Of a stretch of 64,000 nt of DNA, positions 1-11,300 are shown piece after piece. The stretch is from Meghimatium bilineatum (Eukaryota; Mollusca; Gastropoda; Stylommatophora; Philomycidae): contig CM067310.1 in the NCBI GenBank assembly GCA_034231615.1, positions 1,009,501 through 1,073,500 on the forward strand, given 5' to 3'. The notes beneath the pieces are model-generated. The model did not search any database, was not told the DNA's origin, and saw nothing but the letters and a program-made list of their open reading frames with translations. Numbering within the stretch: the first letter of the stretch is position 1; each line of letters opens with the position of its first letter. Position numbers and translations under genes: made by a program.

Positions 1-470
1 ACTAACGTTAACAACAAAACTAACGTTCATAAGAGCTTGCATATTCCCAGTGATAATATATGGGTGTGAATAATGGACAATCACCAACAAAGTGATAAGA
101 AAAATAGCATTTGAAACAAAATGTGACAGAAAAATCCTCGGAATACCATGGACCAAAAAGATCACAATTATAGCCACCCGGAGAGAAATTAACGTAAAAG
201 AAAACTGGCTATACGATATGGTTCTTTTCAGAAAGCTACACTATCTTGGCCATATCAAACGAAATGGCAGTCTAGAAAAGATCATAATGGAGGGCAGGAT
301 GCCAGAGGGACGAACAAGAGGCAGACCAAGAAGAAGATAAACGCAAAATATCAAAGACCAACTGAACATGACAGTAACAGAAGCAGGAAGACTGGCTCAA
401 GATCGACAGATTTTTCGAAAGTCTGTGATGACTGCTACATCCTATGCAGGATGTGGTACCTGATGATGTT
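1..470 (+). mobile_element. Non-LTR retrotransposon ORF2 C-terminus, cut by window edge
   Basis: Frame 92-340 reads KCDRKILGIPW...LHYLGHIKRNGSLEKIIMEG and GRTRGRPRRR, the post-RT region shared by RTE/Jockey-like LINEs; stops and a frameshift upstream (FPVIIYGCE, about 40-70). Ends in ATGATGTTGTT about 460-470. Fossil 3' end. Confidence 0.8.
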
Positions 471-774
471 GTTACTATATGGTATAAATATCATATATAA
501 ATAACACGAGATGTCATTATATTGTTTACAATTTGACTTTATTCATAAAACAAGTTCATAAGTTACATTCTTTTTATTCACCCGCTGCCTTCACGGGTTA
601 GTACAGGAGTGTCTTAGACTAAGGGAGTAAACCCCTACGGGTTAACACAGGAGTATCTTAGACTAAGGGAGTAAACCCCTACGTAAAATACAGAGAATAA
701 ACTCTAAGGCAGATGATGATGTGTTAAACCAGATTCTGGTATGTCCTTCAGTTCTACTTGTTTTCAAGCATATT
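471..774. repeat. Short duplication within otherwise unassigned sequence
   Basis: 589-683 holds two copies of a roughly 52-bp unit (GGGTTA...CAGGAGT.TCTTAGACTAAGG). The rest of 471-774 shows nothing I recognise. Confidence 0.6.
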
Positions 775-1216
775 GACTTACATTGTTTATGGGGTGCAGA
801 GACGTTGGAGCGAGCACCTGTGCTCGCTTCGCTCGCCAGGACCAGGACTCATACTGGTCTAGACCTTGCTACGCCTCCCCGCGGAGCACCCTGGGCAACA
901 GAGAAATCTGGCCAAGGTAGCAAGGATCGGACGATCTCCAGCTGAAGGGGGAACCTGCTGTGGACTTGGAAACTTCCAAGAGAGGAAAGACTCTTCTTAT
1001 CCGCAGTACGTCCCGAGATTGTAGACAAGCTTCAGCAAAACTTTCGACAGCCTTTTTGACAAGGCTCAAGAACTTTTCGTCAGTTCCCTGTCAGCACCCA
1101 GCGTCGCGATATAACCAAAAAGTCCTTCTTAGGACTAGGTTGAAAGTGACGTGACTAGGCATCCCGAGATGGCCTAGTCGAATCCACTACTTAACAAACA
1201 AACAACAAAACAAACA
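775..1216 (+). mobile_element. CAAA-tailed non-autonomous retroelement, diverged copy
   Basis: Shares GAGCACCCTGG-AACAGA and TCTGGCCAA-..GGATCG blocks in the same order as the element at 17327-18560 and ends in a CAAACAAACAACAAAACAAA tail. No protein. The small ORFs across it are chance. Confidence 0.6.
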
Positions 1217-1237
1217 AACTTACATTGTTTATTGGTT

Positions 1238-1381
1238 ATATCGATGGGGTCTTTGTTACCTCTAATATTTTATGGTAGTGTGTCCTGATATAACCTAATT
1301 GGACTTTGTCCGCTGGTTGAAAGGGGCACGCCTCTCCAAAAGAGAGGCAAACTCATTAACTACCTACCTACCTACCTACTA
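1238..1381 (+). mobile_element. 133-bp hairpin element with ACCT tail, copy 1
   Basis: Nearly identical to 57871-58003. Contains a perfect 7-bp hairpin GCCTCTC-CAAAA-GAGAGGC followed by TAACTACCTACCTACCTACC. The second copy has a target duplication, so this is a mobile unit; class unknown. Confidence 0.75.
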
Positions 1382-1545
1382 CATACTAACATTGGAACTA
1401 ATAAACAGAGCCACGAGGGTATTACTGCAAACAGGCATGGAACGTGAAACGTGCCAGTACAAGCAGTCATTTGTGAAACGTAGCGACTGTGTGTCTCTAT
1501 TGCTTCCTGACTGTTTGTACAGACAGCAACTTACGAATTTCTGAA

Positions 1546-2275
1546 TAAAGGAGATGTGTTGAACTTGATGGATAAAGTAGAAGTGTTGAACTTGATGGAT
1601 AAAGTAGAAGTGTTAAAATTGATGGATAAAGTAGAAGTGTTGAACTTGATGGATAAAGTAGAAGTGTTGAACTTGATGGATAAAGTAGAAGTGTTAAAAT
1701 TGATGGATAAAGAAGATGTTTTGAACTTGTTGGATAAAGGAGATGTGTTGAACTTGATGGATAAAGGAGATGTGTTGAACTTGATGGATAAAGTAGAAGT
1801 GTTAAAATTGATGGATAAAGACGATGTGTTGAACTTGATGGATAAAGGAGATGTGTTGAACTTGATGGATAAAGAAGATGTGTTGAACTTGATGGATAAA
1901 GGAGAAGTGTTGAACTTGATGGATAAAGGAGAAGTGTTAAAATTGATGGATACAGGAGATATGTTAAAGGAGATGTGTTGAACTTGATGGATAAAGGAGA
2001 TGTGTTGAAGTTGATGGATAGAGGAGATGTGTTGAAGTTGATGGATAGAGGAGATGTGTTGAAGTTGATGGATAGAGGAGATGTGTTGAAGTTGATGGAT
2101 AGAGGAGATGTGTTAAAGTTGATGGATAGAGGAGATGTGTTAAAGTTGATGGATAGAGGAGATGTGTTGAAGTTGATGGATAGAGGAGTGTTGAAGTTGA
2201 TGGATAGAGATGTGTTAAAATTGATGGATAGAGGAGATGTGTTGAAGTTGATGGATAGAGGAGATGTGCTGACAT
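1546..2275 (+). repeat. 27-bp minisatellite, about 27 copies
   Basis: Unit TTGAACTTGATGGATAAAG.. of 27 bp; two homogenised blocks, GATAAA type (1546-1975) and GATAGA type (1990-2275). Open in several frames (9-residue repeat LMDKxxVLN) only because 27 is a multiple of 3. Confidence 0.95.
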
Positions 2276-2316
2276 TGCTAAAAAAATCAGCTGTTAGATG
2301 TGGACCCTGACCATCT

Positions 2317-2494
2317 ACAATATGAGACCTATTGACTATTAGAAAATTCAGATGTTTAGAATGACATTTTTTGCGATTTTTTTAATTGGCTGTGACACAA
2401 CGTATAATCTTAGTAACCTATGACAATCACTAGAATGGTTAAATGTGTCATTAAGAAGGTTATATTTTCCATTAGACAATATGTCTTATATTGT
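2317..2494. mobile_element. MITE-like element with about 28-bp inverted ends, copy 1
   Basis: Left end ACAATATGAGACCTATTGAC and right end (reverse complement) ACAATATAAGACATATTGTC match along 28 bp with few mismatches; no coding capacity; homologous throughout to 5723-5906. No clear target duplication. Confidence 0.7.
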
Positions 2495-2985
2495 CAACAA
2501 TCATGATGTAAACACTGCTGTTGATGGCTAATATATTCTTCAATTGGAAGAAACCGACATTATATATATCGCAAGTAAGACTGTGCTCCTACGTAGTAGA
2601 ACATTAACTGTTTAACTAGCAAGCTACAGGAACTGTAAGCATGCATACCATTTGATACCTGCTAGGGGAGAATCAGCATCAATGAGTTTGTCAAGAGTGT
2701 ATTTATGTTGGTAATAATCGATTTACCAATATCGTGTCACACACAAATATAAGTGTATTTGACACTATCTACCAGATATTTATTGGGGATGAAGGGGGCA
2801 GGAGGGGGAGGATGGGTGCTCTTCCGGATTCATAAACATGGTGTAAACCTGACAAATCGACGATATAAGATCTGCTGTCTCATTGGAAAACAACGTTCTA
2901 AAGTGAGTCATGTGATTCTTTCCGTGATTTTCATTGGTTCACTTTGTGACGACAGCTTCAATGACTCTACTTTAAAAAAAAGGTA
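2495..2985. other. Unassigned intergenic sequence
   Basis: No gene, array or clear element. 2880-2975 has a TTTCATTGGTT motif like those in the MITE-like elements and may be another diverged copy. Confidence 0.4.
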
Positions 2986-2987
2986 CA

Positions 2988-3175
2988 GCATCTTGTGAAA
3001 AGATGAGAAATGCAGCAGCTCAACAGCGGAGAGTAGCGAAAAATTCACGGGTAGATAAAGAAACCAAATACAGTGGTCATCTCATGCCCGAACTGTCCAA
3101 TGTCATTTGCGGGCCAGAATAGGGTTTATTAGCCATCTACGAACTCATAATCAAGGACATAACTATAACTGAATT
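2988..3175 (+). mobile_element. LINE ORF2 C-terminal fragment with zinc-finger end (family K, copy 1)
   Basis: Matches 33327-33638 over [15 protein letters not shown]..., then CPNCP and the 3' TTAGCCATCTACGAACTCAT block. Frameshifted and with stops. Its 3' end runs into the 32-bp array at 3145-3372. Confidence 0.8.
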
Positions 3176-3372
3176 TCATAATCAAGGACATAACTCTGAA
3201 CTGAATTTCATAATCAAGGACATAACTCTGAACTGAATTTCATAATCAAGGACATAACTCTGAACTGAATTTCATAATCAAGGACATAACTCTGAACTGA
3301 ATTTCATAATCAAGGACATAACTCTGAACTGAATTTCATAATCAAGGACATAACTCTGAACTGAATTTCACA
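3145..3372 (+). repeat. 32-bp tandem array grown from a LINE 3' end, 7 copies
   Basis: Unit CATAATCAAGGACATAACTC + TGAACTGAATTT. The first unit is the 3' end of the LINE fragment next to it (same sequence follows the zinc finger at 33620). Followed by (CAT)n 3377-3391. Confidence 0.9.
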
Positions 3373-3479
3373 ATTCATCATCATCATCATGACAATTGAT
3401 TGTTACCTTGGATGTCTGTGCTGTTAAATGTCTGCCGCCTAATATTTTTGTGAGAGCGACATTATTGTTACTGTTTGTT

Positions 3480-4070
3480 TTGTATTTTCTGGAAAAAGAC
3501 CTTAAGGTTAGTTAGTTTGTTTGTTCCTTTCGTGCCGCAAGCGACACATAGGGCAGAGGTTTTGGTTCTCCATATGATGAGGTCCGCTGCTTGCAGCTTT
3601 AGTTCCTGCATGGTCTTACAGTCTATTAATTCCCCTTCTTTAAGAATGGTGTTTTTAAGGGTTGTTTTATGTCTTCCTCTTTTTCTTTTACCCTCAGGTG
3701 ACCACATAAGGGCTTGTTGGTTTATTCTGTTTACATCTAGTCGTAAAACGTGGCCAAGGTATGTCCATCTTCGTTCTTTTATGATGTTTGAAACATACTC
3801 TTGGTGTGTTTTGTCTCTTAGATCACTATTTGTGACGTAGTCGCTCCATTTTATGTTCATCAGTTTGCGAAGACATTTGTTGTCGAAGCTGTTTAGTTTG
3901 TTGTCTGTTGCTTGAGTTGATTTCCAGCTTTCACTACCATACGTTAGCACTGAGACAATACATGAGTTAAATAGCTTTAGTTTGGTGTTTGTCCCTAGAT
4001 CTTTTGATTTCCAGATATTAGTTAATTTAGCAAATGTGCCAGCTGCCACTGCTATACGTGTAAGGTAGAA
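3480..4070 (-). mobile_element. LINE ORF2 C-terminal fragment, 193-aa ORF intact (family T)
   Basis: ORF 4049-3468 reads [60 protein letters not shown] and ends with CVACGTKGTN; this is the region after the RT domain. Tail AACTAACTAACC type on this strand. 5' truncated. Younger than the degenerate relatives at 29600-30215 and 14410-14800. Confidence 0.85.
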
Positions 4071-4600
4071 ACATAGAAAATATATTGTATACTGTTCTTT
4101 GAATATTTTTGTACCAATACCCTACAGTTGGGTAGTCGTGCGGTCAGCGAAACACTCATCAAAACTTGTGTTCTACGTAAGCACTACTGCTATACAGTTT
4201 TACATCAGTATAACGTATTATCGATTGTCGTATTGATATTTGACGGTATTTACAGATGTTTGTAACAATTATAAACGTGTGACAGCATTGGAAAATGTTT
4301 CACAGTACTTAAAGGTGATTAACAGCACGGAGATGTGTGACAGCACTTTGAAATGGCTGCTGGTACTCAGAGATGCTTGGCAGCACACATATGTTAGACG
4401 ATATTCAGAGATGTCTGACATCACTTAGAGATGTTTGGTAATTACTGATGTTTGATCAAACTTGCGAGATGTTTGACAATAAACATAAGTATTTAGCTGT
4501 CTTTGTTTGCTGCCCGACACTACTAAAATGCTTGATACAGGTCAGTAATTGTTGACAGCTCTGACAGACATTCTATAGTGTTGTCTCAATGATAGACATT
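4071..4600. other. 3' flank of the channel gene
   Basis: Includes the presumed 3' UTR of the channel. Degenerate 'AGATGTTTGACAGCA'-like motifs recur from 4250 to 4480. No AATAAA on the minus strand that I could find. Confidence 0.4.
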
Positions 4601-5367
4601 CTAGAGTGTTGTCTCTAAGTGTCCTTGAATGTCTGTACAACTGCTGCTAGCACTTTTTTGTCTGTGTATTTCTGCAGCACAAGTGACACGGTTTTCCGCT
4701 GGAATGTCCACAACTGGGCTGCTTTCACGAATCTCCTGGACACCGTTTGTAATGACAGGATTGTTTGTTATAACTGAAGGAGAACTGCTGATGTCAGGGG
4801 AAGACCGTATTTGTAGAGGTTCAATAACTGGAATTGTAGGAATAGATGGGCTCTCAACAGGGGTAAAACATCTCATAATTAGATCCGAACCGCTATCCCT
4901 GAGGGTGACAACTTGCAGGTTACCCGGCATCCATATAATGTTATGTTTATCTCTTGGTGATACTGGAGACATAGGAGGGCTAACAACAGATAGTTTTCTG
5001 ACCCTTCCACCATTGTTCTCTTTGTCATTATTGCTTGAGCCTCCTACAGTGAGATTTGTGGGAGGAACGCAGTCTGGATTTTGTTTTGGAATGTTTAAAA
5101 TCTTGTCAGTTAAACTCTGTTGTTCCAGGTTGTCAGGCGACATAGCTTTCGTTGGAGAAAGATCTGAAGAGTTGAAATTTTGCACACCTTTGTCTCTTGT
5201 TCTTTCAACATGATTATGCGGTGTTTGATTGGTGCGGTGCGCACCATCATGTGTTGTGTTCTGACTGCTGGTACTCCTGCTGTTTCTGTTGGTGGATGAG
5301 GACCTTCTAATGTAGTTATTCAAACTCTGGCCATCACTGGAAGCATTATCTTTCTTGAATGGTAAAT
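4601..5367 (-). CDS. Cngl: Exon 18: C-terminal tail and stop (aa 1062-1316)
   Basis: Acceptor GATTTTCAG; ends at TAG 4603-4601. Ser/Pro/Asn-rich disordered tail with repeated SP sites ([26 protein letters not shown]), plausible phosphorylation sites. No PDZ-type end recognised (terminal GHLETTL is weakly PDZ-ligand-like, T-T-L, class I). The 194-aa plus-strand ORF here is antisense. Confidence 0.87.
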
Positions 5368-8300
5368 CTGAAAATCAGAATGGAAATTCTTGACATCAAA
5401 CATGCAATCAGGTCTAGCAAAACTTAATTCAAATCAGAAGTTGCAACATTTAGGGTCGGGGACTGGATTTAGCGTTATTTGTGTGGATAGGGTACAGTCA
5501 TCTAGATGCAAGGATTACACACACGTCACACTTAAGGGGTATTTCATTCGGGATTTCTCTCGTTGAGTCAATTCTCACAAGCTTAGTTTAAAAAAAACTA
5601 GACTTCTCCATGATATACTTGCACGACGATCTCATTCAGCGTGATTTGTCATATTATTCCCGGATTTTCCCGTGCTTGTCATTGGATGACGACATAACGT
5701 ATACGCAAAACGTGAGCATAGGCAGTATAAGACCTACTAGCTAATCAGAAATCCAGCCTTTTAAAATGACTCTTTTGACTGTTCCCTTGATTTTCATTGG
5801 CCGTCACACAAAGTATAATCATATTGACCAATTAAAAATCGCAGGAATAATCAAATGAGTTATTAAGAAGGTTTGATTTTCTCTTAACCAGTAGGTCTTA
5901 TATTGTGATATGTCACGAGTGACAAAGTGACAAATGATCCGTTCCATGATTCAAGAATATCTCATCATCATCATCAAGTGCCGTCTCAGCAACGAAGATT
6001 GGCTGCAACAGAGAAACTGAGTAACAGAGAATGATGGCGGTAGTGTGGTGGGGGGGGGGGGCGGAATAAACAATTCACTTTTAAACATAACAATAAAAGA
6101 TAAATAGCTAGCTCTATCATATGCTCACAACATTCAATGTAGTCGGTCAAGCCGTGATTGGGGATACTGTTTCAATGTAGTCGGTCAAGCCGTGATTGGG
6201 GATACTGTTTCAATGTCGTCGGTCAAGCCGTGATTGGGGATACTGTTTCAATGTAGTCGGTCAAGCCGTGATTGGGGATACTGTTTCAATGTAGTCGGTC
6301 AAGCCGTGATTGGGGATACTGTTTCACTCAATGTAGTCGGTCAAGCCGTGATTGGGGATACTGTTTCACCCAATGTAGTCGGTCAAGCCGTGATTGGGGA
6401 TACTGTTTCACTCAATGTAGTCGGTCAAGCCGTGATTGGGGATACTGTTTCACTCAAGTCGTCGGTCAAGCCGTGATTGGGGATACTGTTTCACTCAATG
6501 TAGTCGGTCAAACCGTGATTGGGGATACTGTTTCACTCAATGTAGTCGGTCAAGCCGTGATTGGGGATACTCCTTCACTCAATGTAGTCGGTCAAGCCGT
6601 GATTGGGGATACTCTTTCACTCAATGTAGTCGGTCAAGCCGTGATTGGGGATACTGTTTCACTCAATGTAGTCGGTCAAGCCGTGATTGGGGATACTGTT
6701 TCACTCAATGTAGTCGGTCAAGCCGTGATTGGGGATACTGTTTCACTTAATGTAGTCGGTCAAGCCGTGATTGGGGATACTGTTTCACTCAATGTAGTCG
6801 GTCAAGCCGTGATTGGGGATACTCCTTCACTCAATGTAGTCGGTCAAGCCGTGATTGGGGATACTCTTTCACTCAATGTAGTCGGTCAAGCCGTGATTGG
6901 GGATACTGTTTCACTCAATGTAGTCGGTCAAGCCGTGATTGGGTATACTCTTTCACTCAATGTAGTCGGTCAAGCCGTGATTGGGGATACTGTTTCACTC
7001 AATGTAGTCGGTCAAGCCGTGATTGGGGATACTCTTTCACTCAATGTATTTTGTGTTGTGTGCCGATAACGGCTTTTATACAAAGCATCAAATTTGTGTT
7101 GTTTGTGCATTGCTATTGAAATGTACAACTTTACGAAGGTTTTGTACGTACCTGAATCGAAAGCACCTCCATTCACCAAACTCTCATCTGTCTTACAACT
7201 GTCGTTGCTGTGATTCTGTACGTTTCCATTTTGAGTACACATCTCTGTATTATGATCAATAACTCTGTCATGAACTTGATTCACGTCCCAAAAGTTATCT
7301 TTCCTGTCCTGGCTGCTATCAGACTTGTTTAAACCTGAAGCATGTTTCTGCGGTGAATGCTGATTCCAGCGTATTTGTTTCGCATGCTCTGAATGAGTTC
7401 CATAGCGCTCGGTGAGTAGTTGTCCATCCTCTTCGTCACACTCATCATCAAAGCTGCTGGTAGTTAAGGCATCGTGTAGAACTTCTGACAGGGAGACCTG
7501 AAGGGAGACATAATCATGCGAAGTGTGAACATGGGAAGTGTGAATATGTGAAGTGTGAACATGTGAAGTGTGAATATGTGAAATATGAATATGTGAAGTA
7601 TAGGAATGCGAAGTATGACAATGTGAAATGTGTGAATGTGAAGAATGAGAAAGTGAAGTGTGAGTATGTGAAGTCTGAGAATGTTAATTGTGGGAGTGTG
7701 ACGTGTGAACATGTGAAGTGTGAGAATGTGGAGGACAAATATGTGAATTGTGAATATGTGAAGTGAGAATTATTAATTGCAGCATAAATCTCCTTACACT
7801 ATTGAACTATCATCTAAAACATAAATCTCCTTACACTATTGAACTATCAACTAAAACATAAATCTCCTTACACTGTTGAACTATCCCCCATTTAGAAGAT
7901 CTAAACTTGACCGTTAGTTTGTGTGAACTGAACCTATAGATGGGTAAATCTCTCCTATATATAAGTATGTCCTCCCGTTAACCGATTGTTCGTCAGAAGG
8001 CTCATCAAAAATCTACCGGTAAAGAGGAATCCATAGGAAAAGATAGAAAACCGGACGATAACTTAATTTATTATTTTAGGAAACCACACCCTCCACCTTA
8101 CTAAAGATGTATCCATGGCCCTTGTTTCATACATGCATAGCCCTTATTTCATACATCCACTGCCCTTATTCCATTCATCAACTGCCCTTATTCCATACAT
8201 CGTAACTGGCAAGTTAAAACAGAATAAGACTTACATCATCAGAACTGTCCGTCAACATTGGCTCATCGTTCTCGTCATCTGTGTCATAGCCGTTAGTCTG

Positions 8301-11300
8301 AGAGCCAGATTTGTCAACACTCAACGAAGGATTCACCGATGTAGTGGACGGCTGACTGGACAGTCTAAAACTATGACTGCGTTGTGGTGTCAGGTGGTGG
8401 AGATTTGATGTAGAGGTACCCAGCCTATGACTATGTGATCTGACCAGAGATAGCAAATGTTAACTTTCATATAATAAACAAACATGATCAAATATGAGAA
8501 AATGGTCAACGATGACAATTTGATGATGGTCAAAAAATGATGATTTGATGATAGTCAACAATCATGATGTGATGGTCATCGATCATTTTTTATGATGATT
8601 AGCGATGATGATGGTCAACAATGATGATATGAGGATGATTAACAATGATGATTTAATGATAGTCTGTTTCACCTTTACAGACGAACAGAAAGAAGGACAT
8701 AGTAAAAGTTCGAATGGACCATGACGACTTCAAAATTTCACACATAATTCCATGCCCAGGCACTCACACATGATTCCATGCCCGGACACTCACACAAAAT
8801 TCCATGCCCGGACACTCACACATGATTCCATGCCCGGACACTCACACATGATTCCATGCCCGGACACTCACACATAATTCCATGCCCAGGCACTCACACA
8901 TGATTCCATGCCCGGACACTCACACATGATTCCATGCCCCGACACTCACACATAATTCCATGCCCGGACACTCACACATGATTCTATGCCCGGACACTCA
9001 CACATGATTCCATGCAGGTTTTATGTAGAAAGTGCCTTGTCTATATTCACTTAGTCTGGTCTTCCATCTGTTTGTTTGTTTCAAGAGAAAGACAACGACA
9101 ATACGGTTGAACATAAGCAGAACTGCATGAAAATGCCAGAAGATGGTTGAATAAAAAAAAAGTCATGCAGCAAACGGGATGTTAGCCAGGTTCCCTCAGA
9201 TGGCACCAACTCGCCTCGCAACTTGCGCCGACAAGATTTCCGTCTTAGATCACACAGCATCACAATGAAGATGCGATTTTAGTCAAAACTTCTTCAATTT
9301 CAGGAGCAACAATTGTGTAGCCTTTAGTTTCCTATTTATTTATTGTCCATGATTCGCTTCTACATAATAGAAGTGGATCTATGTATCATCATTATGATAG
9401 TTCTAAAAATAAGACAAACTATAATGAACCCCTTAACACAACAGACAACCAGACTTCACTTGAGATTCACATCATCTCACCTTGAATGAGGTCTTAGATA
9501 TGAGATTTAAATCATCTCACCTTGAATGAGGTCTTAGATATGAGATTTAAATCATCTCACCTTGAATGAGGTCTTAGATTTCTATGACTGCTTCTGATAC
9601 TTGTATTGAGATGCTTGACAAAACGTGAGTCTGGGTCCATAATTTGTATAACAGTTTGTATCAGCTTCGGTGTTTCTGGCGGTGTTTTGATAATTTTTTC
9701 TGCCTCGGCTTTCTTCTTTTTCTCCATCTTAGCATTTGCTTTCAACAGTTTCCTGAAGAAAAACAAAACAATTCAATCAATGGTAGACTGTAGAACAACT
9801 TTGTAAGACAAGTTTCTCTAATTTACATGGTACAAATGTTACAGAAGAATTGAAGTCAAGTTTCCCTCATTTACATGGTACAAATGTTACAGAAGAATTG
9901 AAGACAAGTTTCCCTCATGTACATGGTACAAATGTTACAGAAGAATTGAAGTCAAGTTTCCCTCATTTACATGGTACAAATGTTACAGAAGAATTGAAGT
10001 CAAGTTTCCCTCATTTACATGGTACAAATGTTACAGAAGAATTCAACGAATCTTCGATAGAGAGCATAATAAAAATATGTATGTTAGAAATAAAATAGAG
10101 GTGTGCTGGTTGTTCATCGCAAGTGATGATGACCATTTGTTACATTCACTTTTAAAAATTCAATTATAAATATGCCCATGCATAATAGTTCGTAGACATC
10201 TAAGACCTTAGCAAAAGCCATATCATAAGCCATATCATAAGCCATATCATAAGCCATATTCAAGCTGCAGATGTCAGTGGACAGTTTCCACATGGAATGA
10301 CCACTGTAGACGGATTTTGGTATATCCGTGACTTTCTAGCTACTCTCCGCTGTTGAGCTGCTGCATTTCTCCTCTTTTCACAAGATGATGCGCTCTTTTT
10401 GACTGTAGAGCGCCATGTAGATCTATTTTGTGCAAGTTCTTCCCATGTGTCTTGGTCTATTTCAAACGCTTTCAGTGAGTACTTTAACAAGTCCTTGTAG
10501 CGCTTCTTTTGGCCACATTGAGATCGTGTACCCTTCTCCAGCTCGCATTAGTGAAGCATCTGTATGTACCATATTTGGCAGGCGATGGTCTGGCATACGT
10601 ACCGCATGACCTGCCCAATGAATCTGCGTCTGCATCAGGATAGTGTCAATGCTGGGGATAACAGATCTGTCACGGACTGATGACGTACTTGATCAGTGGA
10701 ACACACGTTCTGAAATTGATTAGTGGAACACACGTTCTGAAATTGATTAGTGGAACACACGTTCTGAAATTGATCAGTTGAACCCCGGCTTGGAATTGAT
10801 CAGTGGATAAGTCCGATAAGTGAAAGCTGTGATAAGTCCGTGTTTAAAACGGTTATAGGTTCGTAAGCGGTTATAGGTTCGTGTTGAATGCGGTTATAGG
10901 TGATAGGCCCGTGTTTAAAGCAGTGAGAGGCCCGTGTTTAAAGCAGTTATAGGCCCGTGTTTAAATTGGTAATAGGCCAGTGTTTAAAGCAGTGATAAGC
11001 TCGTTTTTAATGTGGTTATAGGTCCGTGTTTAAAGTGGTGATAGGCTGGTGTTTAATGTGGTTATAGGCTGGTGTTTAATGTGGTTATAGGTCCGTGTTT
11101 AAAGTGGTTAGAGGCTGGTGTTTAAAGCAGTGATAAGTTCGTGTTTAATGTGGTTATAGGCCCGTGTTTAAAGTGATGAGAGGCTGGTGTTTAAAGCAGT
11201 GATAAGTTCGCGTTTAAAGCAGTGACAGGTCCATGTTTAAAGCAGTGACAGGTCCATGTTTAAAGCAGTGACAGGTCCATGTTTAAAGCAGTGACAGGTC

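Noticed and set aside
1556-2310. Protein with LMDKxxVLN repeats
   Set aside because: 27-bp minisatellite, open on both strands, no start context, no splice partners, no known family.
4629-5213. 194-aa plus-strand ORF
   Set aside because: Antisense to exon 18, whose frame is fixed by splice phase and continuity with exon 17.
6272-7069. 265-aa ORF of [10 protein letters not shown] repeats
   Set aside because: Phantom ORF from the 42-bp array in intron 17; other frames open too.
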